DNA of 44,323 nt from Candidatus Peregrinibacteria bacterium (GTDB lineage Bacteria > Patescibacteriota > Gracilibacteria > UBA1369 > LOWO2-01-FULL-3), in NCBI GenBank assembly GCA_030688025.1, contig JAUYJL010000026.1, positions 1-44,323 on the forward strand, written 5' to 3'. Under the pieces are notes generated by a model that saw only the letters and a program-made list of their open reading frames with translations, had not been told where the DNA came from and did no database searches. The position numbers and the translations under genes are program-made. Of this stretch, positions 1 through 8,700 are shown piece by piece; position 1 is the stretch's first letter, and every line of letters starts with the position of its first letter.

Positions 1-687
1 AGCCTTAAGTTCATCATTCACAGCTATCCTAAGCGCCTGAAAAACTCTCGTCGCAGGATGGATTTTTTCCTTCCATTTCTTTCCAACTCCCCCGCAGACC
101 GCAACTTCAATGAAAGTCGCTAACTGCAATGTAGAAGTGAATTTTTCAGTTTTCCTGTGAGTACAAATCTCTCTTGCAATTTTTCGAGCATATTTTTCCT
201 CGCCATACTCGTAGAAAATCTTCATAAGATCTTCCTCTTTCCATTCATTCACCACTTTTTCAGCAGTAAGTGGACCGCGCTCATCAAATCTCATATCGAG
301 AGGTCCATCATTCAGGAAAGAAAATCCTCTATTTGAATCGTCTATATGTGGCGAACTCAAGCCCAAATCAAACAAAATCGCATCTATTTTTTTGATTCCA
401 ATTCCGATAATCCTTTTTTTCAAGTAACGAAAATTATCACTAACGTAGAAAACATTTTTAACTTCACCTTTCATAAACTCTTTAATCCTCTTCTTCGCTT
501 CAATAAGATTCCTTTCATCCTGTTCAAATGCTACAAGTTTGCCGGTTTTCCCAACATTTTTCAGTAACATCATCGCATGTCCACCAAGTCCAAGAGTTGC
601 ATCCACCACAATTTCACCTTTCTTTAAATCCAGTAGCTTTTCGACATCATTTTTTAACACAGATACATGGCTGAATTTTGGCTTCAT
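1..687 (-). CDS. rsmH: 16S rRNA (cytosine-1402-N4)-methyltransferase RsmH, 3' end outside window
   Basis: Translating the minus strand from the ATG at 687-685 gives an open frame that runs off the left edge. It has the RsmH landmarks: HVSVL near the N-terminus, the SAM-binding DATLGLGGHA, then LSSPHIDDSNRGFSF followed by GPLDMRFD, and HPATRVFQALRI near the edge. The family methylates N4 of C1402 of 16S rRNA in the decoding centre. About 229 codons are visible, so the C-terminus is missing. There is no ribosome-binding site before the ATG. A minus-strand promoter lies about 90 bp upstream. No mraZ gene is seen on the 5' side; the next gene upstream is divergent. The family assignment is certain and the start is very likely. 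Confidence 0.95.
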   Translation of the reverse strand, partial: MKPKFSHVSVLKNDVEKLLDLKKGEIVVDATLGLGGHAMMLLKNVGKTGKLVAFEQDERNLIEAKKRIKEFMKGEVKNVFYVSDNFRYLKKRIIGIGIKKIDAILFDLGLSSPHIDDSNRGFSFLNDGPLDMRFDERGPLTAEKVVNEWKEEDLMKIFYEYGEEKYARKIAREICTHRKTEKFTSTLQLATFIEVAVCGGVGKKWKEKIHPATRVFQALRIAVNDELKA

Positions 688-1027
688 ATAAAGGAATTCT
701 CAATGTACTAATTAAATCTCTTGTTCAAAACTTGTGCACAGCGCGTGTATAACTTTTTTACACTCCATTTCTTTCAAGATAATAGGAGTAATCTCGCATA
801 CAGTCAACAAAACATAACAAAAGGGTTCAATAAAACTGAACAATGACCGCCAATTACACGCCAAACAGCGCACAGACAAGCCAAACCCACCCCTTGTAAA
901 ATAATATTGAACAAAGTCTAATCTATTGCGTAACTTTTTTGATCATAAAAGTTTTTTCAAAAAACCGTTTAACATCCGGAGATAAAAAATATAGAATAAA
1001 AAAACGAGCAAATCTTAAAAAATCATA
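688..1027. other. Divergent intergenic region between rsmH and the small export-family gene
   Basis: These 340 bp are AT-rich and contain no ORF with coding character. They hold the rsmH promoter described separately. On the plus strand a weak pair, TTTAAC (968-973) and TAGAAT (992-997), could serve the gene at 1028. I see no RNA gene or long repeat here. Confidence 0.6.
779..807 (-). promoter_or_regulatory. Putative promoter of rsmH
   Basis: On the minus strand TTGACT (807-802) and TATTAT (784-779) are separated by 17 bp, close to the sigma-70 consensus. It points toward rsmH and predicts an 80-90 nt leader. Confidence 0.6.
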
Positions 1028-1498
1028 ATGCCTCCAGAAATAATAGTATTTTTCGCCTCAATGACTCCATTCGTGGATATCAAATTCTCGATTCCTTTGG
1101 GCATGAAACTCGGACTTACGGCACTAAGCTCAGCACTTTTCTCCATAGCCGGATCAATGACCCTTTGCGCAATAATCTTGGCCTTACTTGGCCCTGTATC
1201 GAGATTCGCGATGAAAAAATCCAAATTCCTAAATAAATATTTTACAAAATTATTCGACACGACAAGAAGCGCTCACGCAGAAAAAATCAGCAAATACGGT
1301 ATAATCTTCCTCCCAATCTTTATAGCAATACCATTTCCAGGTAGCGGCATTATGGGAGGCTCCATCCTAGCCTTCATTTTCGGCATAGAATACTTCAAAA
1401 GCCTCGCACTAATATTCATGGGTACTGCAATTCCGGCAATAGTAATAACCCTCGGAAGCAAATCCGTGTTTATGATAATCCGACATTTCATGCCCTAA
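1028..1498 (+). CDS. Small multi-drug export family membrane protein (COG2426 type)
   Basis: 156 residues, almost wholly hydrophobic, with about four membrane segments. The pattern is that of the Sm_multidrug_ex family (PF06695): an early polar-hydrophobic PFVDIKFSIPLGMKLGL segment, then PIFIAIPFPGSGIMGG (about residues 96-111), a glycine/proline hinge typical of the family. A basic stretch of roughly residues 60-85 should be a cytoplasmic loop. The family name is historical and the transported substrate is not established. The gene is divergent from rsmH and convergent with tsaC, whose stop lies 10 bp away, so it is probably monocistronic. No Shine-Dalgarno sequence is present. Confidence 0.75.
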   Translation: MPPEIIVFFASMTPFVDIKFSIPLGMKLGLTALSSALFSIAGSMTLCAIILALLGPVSRFAMKKSKFLNKYFTKLFDTTRSAHAEKISKYGIIFLPIFIAIPFPGSGIMGGSILAFIFGIEYFKSLALIFMGTAIPAIVITLGSKSVFMIIRHFMP

Positions 1499-1508
1499 AC
1501 CACGTGCA

Positions 1509-2123
1509 TCAGATAAAAATCTCCCCCTGCCGCAAAACCGTCACTCTGTCCCCCTCAATCTTCACAACCGTAGATGGCTTATTTAAAGGAATTTTTCCAC
1601 CATCAACCACAAAATCAATCAAATCTTTTGCCATAACACGCCGCGAAACCTCACCTGAATCACCACCTGAAATTTCCACCTCAAATTTTCGCATATCAAC
1701 CTCGTACATCACACTCTCCCCCGCCAAATTCGCACTCGTCGTCACAATCGGTCGCCCCAAGGCCTTCACCAAATCCGTCGAAAATTTATCAGATGAAACT
1801 CTCATTGAAACAAATTTCTCACCACTATTCAAAAATATAGGCAATTTCTCAGTTCTCGGAACAACGATAGAAAGCGCACCAGGCCAAAACCTACTCGCCA
1901 AACCCAAAGCCCTGTCCCCAAAAACTCCATATTCCTTCGCCATTTCAATGTCAGAAACCAAAATCGCCAAAGGTTTTCCTTTATCCCGCCCCTTTATTGC
2001 ATAAATTTTCGCCAACGCAGATTCACTAAAAACATCACACGCCAACCCATAGCAAGTTTCCGTCGGATGCAAAATCACGCCATTAGCCTGCAAAATCTCC
2101 AAAGCCTTCTCAAAATCATTCAT
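1509..2123 (-). CDS. tsaC: L-threonylcarbamoyladenylate synthase (YrdC/Sua5 domain)
   Basis: The product makes threonylcarbamoyl-AMP from threonine, bicarbonate and ATP for tRNA t6A37 synthesis. Visible family features: GVILHPTETCYGLACDVF at the N-terminus, AIKGRDKGKPLAILV, FWPGALSIVV, SMRVSSD and the TTSANLAGE motif. I start it at the ATG at 2123 (MNDFEKAL), giving 204 residues, the usual size of a single YrdC domain. An in-frame ATG 36 nt further upstream would add residues absent from the family. No C-terminal Sua5 extension is present, so it is the short TsaC form. It ends with TGA. It is transcribed divergently from gap, with about 115 bp between the starts. Confidence 0.92.
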   Translation of the reverse strand: MNDFEKALEILQANGVILHPTETCYGLACDVFSESALAKIYAIKGRDKGKPLAILVSDIEMAKEYGVFGDRALGLASRFWPGALSIVVPRTEKLPIFLNSGEKFVSMRVSSDKFSTDLVKALGRPIVTTSANLAGESVMYEVDMRKFEVEISGGDSGEVSRRVMAKDLIDFVVDGGKIPLNKPSTVVKIEGDRVTVLRQGEIFI

Positions 2124-2186
2124 AAATTTAAATTTATTTACACGTAGAGTACACAACACTTTAATTCATCGTCAAGCAAACTTACC

Positions 2187-2215
2187 TTTAAAGCTTCGAA
2201 AAACAACTCTATACT
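2187..2215 (+). promoter_or_regulatory. Putative gap promoter
   Basis: TTTAAA (2187-2192) and TATACT (2210-2215) are spaced by 17 bp, 24 bp before the gap ATG. The -35 is poor, but the -10 and spacing fit. Confidence 0.4.
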
Positions 2216-2238
2216 TTAAAAAATTAACCCCTCAAAAA

Positions 2239-3240
2239 ATGTTAAAAGTTGCAATAAACGGATTCGGAAGAATCGGAAGACAAATTTTCCATATAAACTC
2301 AGAAAAAAAATATTTTGAAGTCGTCGCGATAAATGACCTCACAGACTCAAAAACCCTAGCTCACCTACTCAAATATGATTCAAATTACGGAATTGCAAAA
2401 CAAGAAATTTCCGCAACAGAATCAGAAATAATCATAGACGGAAAAGCAGTAAAAATCTTCAAAGAAATGGATCCTGAACGCTTGCCATGGAAAGACCTCG
2501 GCATAGATTTGGTCATCGAATCCACAGGCGCATTCACAAAAAAAGAAGGCGCAGAAAAACACCTGAAAGCCGGCTCGAAAAAAGTAATTGTAACCGCTCC
2601 GGGCACAGACCTTGATCTCACTATAGTCCTTGGAGTAAACGAAAACGAATACGACTCAAGCAAACACAACCTCGTTTCAAACGCATCATGTACGACAAAC
2701 TGCCTCGCTCCGGTTGCAAAAATCATAAACGATAATTTCGGCATAGTAAAAGGCTCGATGACGACAATCCATTCATATACAAACGATCAAAGAATACTTG
2801 ATTTGCCACACAAAGATTTACGACGAGCGCGCTCCGCAGGCCAATCCATCATCCCGACAACAACAGGCGCCGCAAAAGCAATCGGCTTAGTAATCCCTGA
2901 ACTTGCAGGAAAACTAAACGGAATCTCAATCCGCGTACCGACTCCAACAGTTTCAATCGTTGATTTGGTTTGCGAAATTAAGAAAGAAACAACCGTCGAA
3001 GAAGTAAACGCCGCCCTCAAAAAAGCCGCAGAAACTTCAATGAAAGACGTACTCGGTTACACAGAACTTCCACTCGTTTCAATCGATTTCAGAAAAAATC
3101 CACTCTCCTCAATCGTCGACGGACTCTCGACACAAGTCGTTGAAAAAAATCTCGTCAAAGTCCTTTCATGGTATGACAACGAATGGGGCTACAGCAACAG
3201 AGTCGTAGATTTGGTAAAATTCATGGGAGAGAAAATGTAG
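2239..3240 (+). CDS. gap: Glyceraldehyde-3-phosphate dehydrogenase, type I
   Basis: 333 residues, the normal length for phosphorylating GAPDH. It has the N-terminal NAD-binding INGFGRIGRQ, the catalytic SNASCTTNCLAP with the nucleophilic Cys near residue 150, the TGAAKA phosphate-binding segment, RVPTPTVSIVDL, and the C-terminal WYDNEWGYSNR. It is a cytosolic enzyme of lower glycolysis, oxidising GAP to 1,3-bisphosphoglycerate. It stands alone, divergent from tsaC, and the next gene has its own promoter. The start is preceded by an A/C-rich leader without a Shine-Dalgarno sequence. pgi later in the window belongs to the same pathway. Confidence 0.98.
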   Translation: MLKVAINGFGRIGRQIFHINSEKKYFEVVAINDLTDSKTLAHLLKYDSNYGIAKQEISATESEIIIDGKAVKIFKEMDPERLPWKDLGIDLVIESTGAFTKKEGAEKHLKAGSKKVIVTAPGTDLDLTIVLGVNENEYDSSKHNLVSNASCTTNCLAPVAKIINDNFGIVKGSMTTIHSYTNDQRILDLPHKDLRRARSAGQSIIPTTTGAAKAIGLVIPELAGKLNGISIRVPTPTVSIVDLVCEIKKETTVEEVNAALKKAAETSMKDVLGYTELPLVSIDFRKNPLSSIVDGLSTQVVEKNLVKVLSWYDNEWGYSNRVVDLVKFMGEKM

Positions 3241-3257
3241 GCACTCAAAACAACCAA

Positions 3258-3286
3258 TTGACTTTTCCATCAAGAATTGCTAAGAT
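3258..3286 (+). promoter_or_regulatory. Promoter of the MerR-GHKL / DUF4325 operon
   Basis: TTGACT (3258-3263) and TAAGAT (3281-3286) with a 17-bp spacer. The -10 runs directly into the 10-bp repeats at 3286-3315, so the predicted transcription start lies inside the repeats. Confidence 0.65.
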
Positions 3287-3315
3287 TTACCTAGGTTTAC
3301 ATAGATTTACCTAGA
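3286..3315 (+). repeat. Three head-to-tail 10-bp repeats, putative operator
   Basis: TTTACCTAGG, TTTACATAGA and TTTACCTAGA follow each other without spacers and end 1 bp before the ATG of the MerR-type gene. The 10-bp period places each copy on the same face of the helix. The position between the -10 box and the start codon, next to a DNA-binding protein gene, suggests autoregulation. One further TTTACCTAGA copy lies at 13023-13032, again next to an ATG. Confidence 0.65.
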
Positions 3316-3316
3316 T

Positions 3317-4066
3317 ATGGCTAAAAAATTACTATCAATAGGAGAAACATCCGAACTACTCGGAATATCTATCGACACCTTAAGACAGTGGGATGAAAAA
3401 CAAATCTTAAGCTCTTTTCGCCCATCACCATCAGGCAATCGCTACTACCGCATGGAAGATATAGAAAATTTTCTAAAAAAAGACACCAAAAACAAAGAGG
3501 AAAACATCGCGAACTTAGCCCAAGAATGGGCAACAAATAAGGCTCCAATCTCAATCCCAGCATCTTTTTATTGTGAAACCAATGACGTTTTTTCCGCCCG
3601 CTTGCAAAGTTTGAGCATACTACTTGAACGCTTACCAAAACTAAAAGAAATTTTTCCTTTAATTATTGCCATTGTCGGCGAAATTGGCAACAATTCATAC
3701 AATCATAACATCGGCAATTGGCCGGATGTACCGGGAATATTTTTTGCCTACAGTCTTGATAAACGCCAAATAGTATTAGCGGATCGCGGACGGGGAATTT
3801 TAAAAACATTGCAACGCGTCGTACCAAACCTTAAAACAGACAAAGAAGCACTCAATATAGCATTTACAAAATACATTTCCGGCCGCGCACCGGAAAATCG
3901 AGGAAATGGCTTAAAATTCGTCAAAGATGTAATCTCCGAAAATCCATTCCAGCTACAATTTTACACAGGAAACGCCGAAACAGAACTCAAGCAAAACACA
4001 ACCGAATTAAATATCAAAACTCTGGATACAAAATTCCACGGATGCATCGCAATAATTCAATATTAA
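3317..4066 (+). CDS. MerR-type HTH fused to a GHKL (histidine-kinase-like) ATPase domain
   Basis: 249 residues with two parts. Residues about 5-56 are a MerR-like winged helix: LSIGETSELLGISIDTLRQWD, then a wing ending in GNRYYRMEDIENFL. Residues about 90-249 look like a GHKL ATP-binding fold: an N box EIGNNSYNHN (122-131), a G1 box LADRGRGI (154-161) and a G2 box ENRGNGLKF (193-201). I see no dimerisation/phospho-acceptor helix with a histidine, so it resembles the RsbW/SpoIIAB serine-kinase branch rather than a sensor kinase. The next gene, 10 bp downstream, encodes a STAS-like protein, the usual partner type for such ATPases. My inference is a partner-switching pair in which the ATPase is itself the DNA-binding regulator. 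Signal and targets are unknown. MerR and ATPase folds are fairly sure; the mechanism is not. Confidence 0.75.
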   Translation: MAKKLLSIGETSELLGISIDTLRQWDEKQILSSFRPSPSGNRYYRMEDIENFLKKDTKNKEENIANLAQEWATNKAPISIPASFYCETNDVFSARLQSLSILLERLPKLKEIFPLIIAIVGEIGNNSYNHNIGNWPDVPGIFFAYSLDKRQIVLADRGRGILKTLQRVVPNLKTDKEALNIAFTKYISGRAPENRGNGLKFVKDVISENPFQLQFYTGNAETELKQNTTELNIKTLDTKFHGCIAIIQY

Positions 4067-4076
4067 CCCTCTCAAT

Positions 4077-4352
4077 ATGAAAATATATTTAAAAAAATTT
4101 GGCACCACATTAATCTCCAGACCTGCGGGCAAAGAAGCCTTTTTAGCGCTTCAGCCCTCAATAAACGAAACACCGACAGATAGAAAAATCGAAATAGATT
4201 TTGAAGGGGTTTCAGTCCTCACTCCATCTTGGGCGGATGAATTTATCACACCCCTGTCAAATCAACACAACGTAACTTTATTAAACACCGAGAATCCTTC
4301 AGTCAAAGCCACTTTGGAAACATTGAAAAAATCACAAGAGCCGGAGTCCTAA
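4077..4352 (+). CDS. STAS-like protein, DUF4325 type
   Basis: 91 residues. The pattern LISRPAGKEAFLAL, then a beta strand KIEIDFEGVSVLTPSWADEF (residues about 37-56), matches the STAS-like DUF4325 family (PF14213). That family resembles anti-anti-sigma factors and is often encoded beside GHKL ATPases. Ser51 in LTPSWADEF sits roughly where the phosphorylated serine of SpoIIAA-type STAS proteins lies; this is only an analogy. The gene follows the MerR-GHKL gene by 10 bp and must share its transcript. It ends about 20 bp before the hrcA promoter. Likely role: binding partner or substrate of the upstream ATPase. Confidence 0.7.
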   Translation: MKIYLKKFGTTLISRPAGKEAFLALQPSINETPTDRKIEIDFEGVSVLTPSWADEFITPLSNQHNVTLLNTENPSVKATLETLKKSQEPES

Positions 4353-4370
4353 AACACAAAAATCCCCCAC

Positions 4371-4400
4371 TTGCCAAATCTGTATTTAGCACTGTATAAT
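4371..4400 (+). promoter_or_regulatory. hrcA-grpE promoter
   Basis: TTGCCA (4371-4376) and a perfect TATAAT (4395-4400), spacer 18 bp. The -10 box lies inside the CIRCE spacer, the same layout as at dnaK. Confidence 0.75.
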
Positions 4401-4412
4401 CGCAACTGCTAA
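4386..4412 (+). promoter_or_regulatory. CIRCE operator, degenerate, before hrcA
   Basis: TTAGCACTG, a 9-bp spacer, then AACTGCTAA. The left arm differs from the CIRCE consensus at one base and the right arm at two. It is the known HrcA-binding inverted repeat and here covers the -10 box, so HrcA binding should block RNA polymerase and autoregulate hrcA-grpE. Confidence 0.85.
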
Positions 4413-4466
4413 CATGCGGCTACGTCGCAATTGCATTCGTTCACAATAATTTTCACGAACCAAACA

Positions 4467-5183
4467 ATGTCCGAAGATCGCAAAAAACAAGTACTGCAAG
4501 CCATCATCAATCATTTCATCCAAACTGCTGAACCTGTTGGATCCAACACTATTTTGATAAGTTATAAATTTCACGTGTCCCCTGCGACAATCCGAAACGA
4601 CATGATGGAGCTCGAAAACGAGGGATATATTTCACAACCGCACACATCGGCGGGAAGAGTACCAACAGACAAAGCATACCGACTTTTTGTAGATGAAATG
4701 GCCGACTACAACAAAGCTCGCAAGGAAGCCCTAAAAACCCTCGCACTTATTCAAGGAAAATACGCCGCAGAGAAAGTTAGAGAAAACCTACACGACGCAG
4801 TTTCGGTGCTTTCCAGAGCCACAAATCAAGTAAGCTTCTCCACGACTCCTGACAATCCACGCACATTTTTCTTAGGAATGAGCAACGCATTTCTCCAACC
4901 CGAATTTGCAAATAATCCGGTAAATGCCAGCGAAGTTTTCGAGATCCTAGAAAGAAGCGATAAATTCGTAAAAACTCTCGCAAATCTAGATGTTTCAGAT
5001 CAAATAAAAGTATTCATCGGAGACGAAAACATCATCCCGCAGGCACAATCTTGCAGCATCATCGTCACAAAATATCACAAAAACGGATTCGATGGATTCA
5101 TGGGAATCCTCGGCCCAAAACGCATGAACTACGCATTTAATATCGTGATTTTGGAAGAAATCAAAAAACTTTTAGAACAATAA
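4467..5183 (+). CDS. hrcA: Heat-inducible transcription repressor HrcA, compact form
   Basis: 238 residues from the ATG at 4467 (MSEDRKKQ). The N-terminal winged helix is clear: VLQAIINHFIQTAEPVGS, SPATIRNDMMELENEGYISQPHTSAGRVPTDKAYRLFV. The C-terminus keeps the GAF-like end, including IKVFIGDENI and GILGPKRMNY. HrcA is normally about 340 residues, so roughly 100 residues are missing, mostly from the middle inserted/dimerisation part. It represses chaperone genes by binding CIRCE, and GroEL usually modulates it. grpE follows 10 bp downstream in the same operon. An in-frame ATG 36 nt upstream is less likely because it lacks family similarity. Confidence 0.93.
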   Translation: MSEDRKKQVLQAIINHFIQTAEPVGSNTILISYKFHVSPATIRNDMMELENEGYISQPHTSAGRVPTDKAYRLFVDEMADYNKARKEALKTLALIQGKYAAEKVRENLHDAVSVLSRATNQVSFSTTPDNPRTFFLGMSNAFLQPEFANNPVNASEVFEILERSDKFVKTLANLDVSDQIKVFIGDENIIPQAQSCSIIVTKYHKNGFDGFMGILGPKRMNYAFNIVILEEIKKLLEQ

Positions 5184-5193
5184 ATCCACAAAA

Positions 5194-5760
5194 ATGACAG
5201 ACGACAAAAATAACGAAAAAATAGATTTAAATAAAAAACTTAAAGAGGCAAAACTCAAAGCCGCTCAAGAAACCGAAAAAACAAGCTCGACAATAAAACA
5301 AAAAGGAGAAGACGAACTTGCAAAACTCCGCGAAGAACTCGCTCAAATGACCGAAACCGCAAAACGCACTATGGCCGATATGCAAAACCTCCGAAGACGC
5401 TATGAAGAAGAAAAAAAATCGCTCGTCATGATGGCAAACACAGATTTAATAAAAGATATTTTACCAATTTTCGACAACTTCAAAAGAGCGCAGACACATG
5501 CGCCAAAAGACGCAAACGAAGAGACCACAAAATGGCTCGAAGGAATCGGAATGTCCATAACTCAACTCGAAAAATTACTTCAAGATTTCGGCGTCAAAAA
5601 AATAGAATCACTTGGCCAAAAATTCAATCCAGATTTCCATGAAGCCCTAGCCCAAGACAAAGGCGAAAAAGATATCGTCCTCGAAGAGCTCGAATCCGGC
5701 TACACCCTCGGCGACAAAGTCCTCCGCCACGCCAAAGTCAAAGTAGGAAACGGAGAATAA
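5194..5760 (+). CDS. grpE: Nucleotide exchange factor GrpE
   Basis: 188 residues. It has a charged N-terminal region (1-45), a long coiled coil with MADMQNLRRRYEEEK, then ILPIFDNFKRA and the beta-domain signature VKKIESLGQKFNPDFHEAL and the GYTLGDKVLRHAKVKVG segment. GrpE releases ADP from DnaK. It is the second gene of the CIRCE-controlled hrcA operon. It converges with the large minus-strand gene, whose stop is 9 bp away, and no clear terminator is visible between them. Confidence 0.96.
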   Translation: MTDDKNNEKIDLNKKLKEAKLKAAQETEKTSSTIKQKGEDELAKLREELAQMTETAKRTMADMQNLRRRYEEEKKSLVMMANTDLIKDILPIFDNFKRAQTHAPKDANEETTKWLEGIGMSITQLEKLLQDFGVKKIESLGQKFNPDFHEALAQDKGEKDIVLEELESGYTLGDKVLRHAKVKVGNGE

Positions 5761-5769
5761 ATCATCTCA

Positions 5770-8700
5770 CTATTCCTGCTTCCTGCTTACAAGAGGCCTA
5801 TTTGGATTTGTAGAAAGAGACTCATGTATAACCTCCGCAAGCTTGCCCCCAATCGGATGAACACCCCTTAAAGGAATATTTGGGCTGGCATAAAAACGCA
5901 AAGTCTCACTTCCATAAGGACCATATCCACCTCCAATTTCAGCAATACCCGTCGCCCTACGCCTTATATCCGCCTGATCCCTATCCACAACCGTCGCATG
6001 CAGAAGAACCTCGGAACGATCTTTCCTATCATGTACAGCATGAGCAAGATGCTTCACAACGCCACCTACATGATTCCCATTTCCATTACCATTTGAATCA
6101 TCAATCAAAAGATCCGAAGATAGCAAATTAAGCCTTCGTCTCGTTTCAAACGCAATATGTTCTATCCCACCAAGCGCAATAAAATCATCAAGCACTTTTT
6201 CAAGCTGTAAAAGCCCCCTCAAATTATGAACCTTTCCAGCCTCTTGCTCCGTAAGCATATCAACAAAAGTGCGATATTGCGGTGCTTCCGGAATCCCAAC
6301 ACTTCTTCTTCCAGTTCTTCTAGGATTTCTTTCAACATTGTATTCCTGCGCCCTCTTCATCGCACGAGGAGAAACAATTATAACACTAAGCCCTGACGGC
6401 ACTCCAAAAAACTTTTGCATAGACCCAAAATAAACATCCATATCATTAAAATCCCTCTGAACAGCTCCTATTTCCGACGTTCCATCAACGATTTTGAAAA
6501 TCTCAGGACTAAGCCTACTAGAAAGCGCGGAAACATCGGCCTGCACACCAGTTGAAGTCTCATGTCCAGTCATAAAAAAACCACAAGACGTATCCCGAAG
6601 AGACCTCGGTTGATTGCTCCTTATTTCACCAACAATCGTATCCATCCTACTATTCGGCCCTGTTCCCCATCTCATCTGAATACCACGAACTTTTGAACCT
6701 TGCTTAGAAAACCTTTCAACCACAGACCTCTGCCTATCGCCAAAAGCCCCCATATTCAAAACAATGGAATGATCCACCCCTAAACTTTCTGTAATCTGCT
6801 CCATCGCCTGCGTCGCAGACCCTCCAAAAAATATCTCATAATCCCTTGGAATTTGTAAAAATTCCCGAAGTTTATCTTTAACATCTTCAATTTTTGAAAT
6901 TCTATCTTCAGCCTCTCCCGCATTCAACGAATCCGCTTCAACATTTATTGCCGCCGCATCTCTTATAATATCAGGATGAATCTGTGAAGGCCCCGGATTA
7001 AAAGTCACAAATTTTTGCTGTTCACCAAGAACCTCAGCGTCAACTTCAGAAGAAACATCATGCGCTTGCCCACCCCTTTCCGCCAACAAAATTCCCAATT
7101 CCGCAATCACCTGCATTTTCGGAGTCTCAATAGTAGAATGTGGCATTTTATTTAAACCATCCAAAGAATGAACATATCCGACATTATTACCATTCTTTTT
7201 AATTTCTCTGGCATGCTTCACTGTATCCATCGAAGTCACAATAAGCCCCATTTCTCCACCAGTCCCAAATGCCTCAGCGCTATAAACAACAACGTCAGCT
7301 TTTTTTCTATCTTCAGGCAAAAGAGCCTCCACCCCATCAACACACAAAACTTTTTTCATTCCAGCAAACCTCTCATCATCCAAATCTCTCGCATCAGATA
7401 AAATAACAGTTGTAACACCTTTCAAATCCGCAGAACCAGACACTCTAAAATCCGCCACTTTCCCTCCATTCTTATAATCAACAAGACTCGCAAGAGCTAT
7501 GTGCAAAGCCTTTTCCGGAGATTCCGCATAAAAAATCCTGTCATCAAAATCAAGTTTCAAATAATCACGCAAAAGCCCGAGGACTTCAGTAAAAACATTC
7601 ATCGCTTCAGGACTTCTGTGAGAATTTTGACACCAAAGAGAAATAGATTTTGCAAATTTCGTCAAAGAAGATGCATCAGAAGAAACCTCCCCGTCCGCCG
7701 CAAAATAATTCAAAATACCTCCTTCCATTCTCGTAGGACATGCATGAAGTTTAAATTTACCATTCCTCGCAGAAAAAGTTTTACCTCCATATTTTTCCAT
7801 ATAATCAAAAGTATCCTTGGCTTCCCCAGGCCTATGTTCCTCCAAAAATCTCGTATATTCCTCAGACGAAACTTTTCCCTTTTCCCCCGCCGCAACACTA
7901 ATCCCAAACTGACCATCAAGCGCAATAAGTTCCTCATACATCTTCGTTAATCTGCCTCCCAAAAACGCCATATTTTCTGCCGCTCTACTCTGATGATCTT
8001 GCTCTTTCAAAGGAAATGTCACGCGAATATGCGCATCCACTCCGCCTCCTCCAGACTTTGCATCCCCCGGATGATTATGCCCATAAATATAAATTTGCGC
8101 ATCACGAGCATCAGCATCCTGAATATATGAAGAATAAATTTTCCATATTTTTTCATAAGCAACTTTTGCTTGTTCAGGATCAGAAACCGAAACTTTCAAA
8201 TTTAAATCTGTAGACTTTGTCGGCCCCTCTTTTTTTGATTCTCTTGCCGAGACAGCAATAGCCTCTCTGGCTTTTCTAAAATCATCTATTGTAGAATCCC
8301 CAAACGGAATAATTCCGTCAACACTTCCACCATCATCAACAGGCACAAATCCAGAAGAACAGAACTCCTTCAAAACATCCACAAATCTACCTTGCCCCTC
8401 TTCATCTTCATATAAAGCTCCAAGATGTTCCACAAATTTCACTCCAGACATCGAAGTGCGACCATTCATCATAACTCCAACTTCACATTTGTGATCTCTC
8501 ATAAATTGAAGCATCGTACCAACCACACCTTTCCCAACAGCCCCCTCACTCATAGAGCTAAAAGCCGCATGAAGTCCTTTTCTTGTAACAATTTCAAAAC
8601 CTTTCACATGTGCATTTGGATCATGCTTTCCCTTTAAAACACCACCACCCGCAACCCCAGGAACAACATGTTTTTCATATTCCGTAAATTTCCCAACTTC

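Noticed and set aside
1504-2004. Plus-strand frame of 166 residues opposite tsaC
   Set aside because: It is a shadow of the conserved tsaC gene; its translation is Ser/Thr/Pro-rich low-complexity with no motif.
7501-7950. Plus-strand frame of 149 residues
   Set aside because: It lies wholly within the minus-strand oxidase/aminotransferase gene, is rich in Arg/Phe/Ser with no domain, and is a shadow frame.
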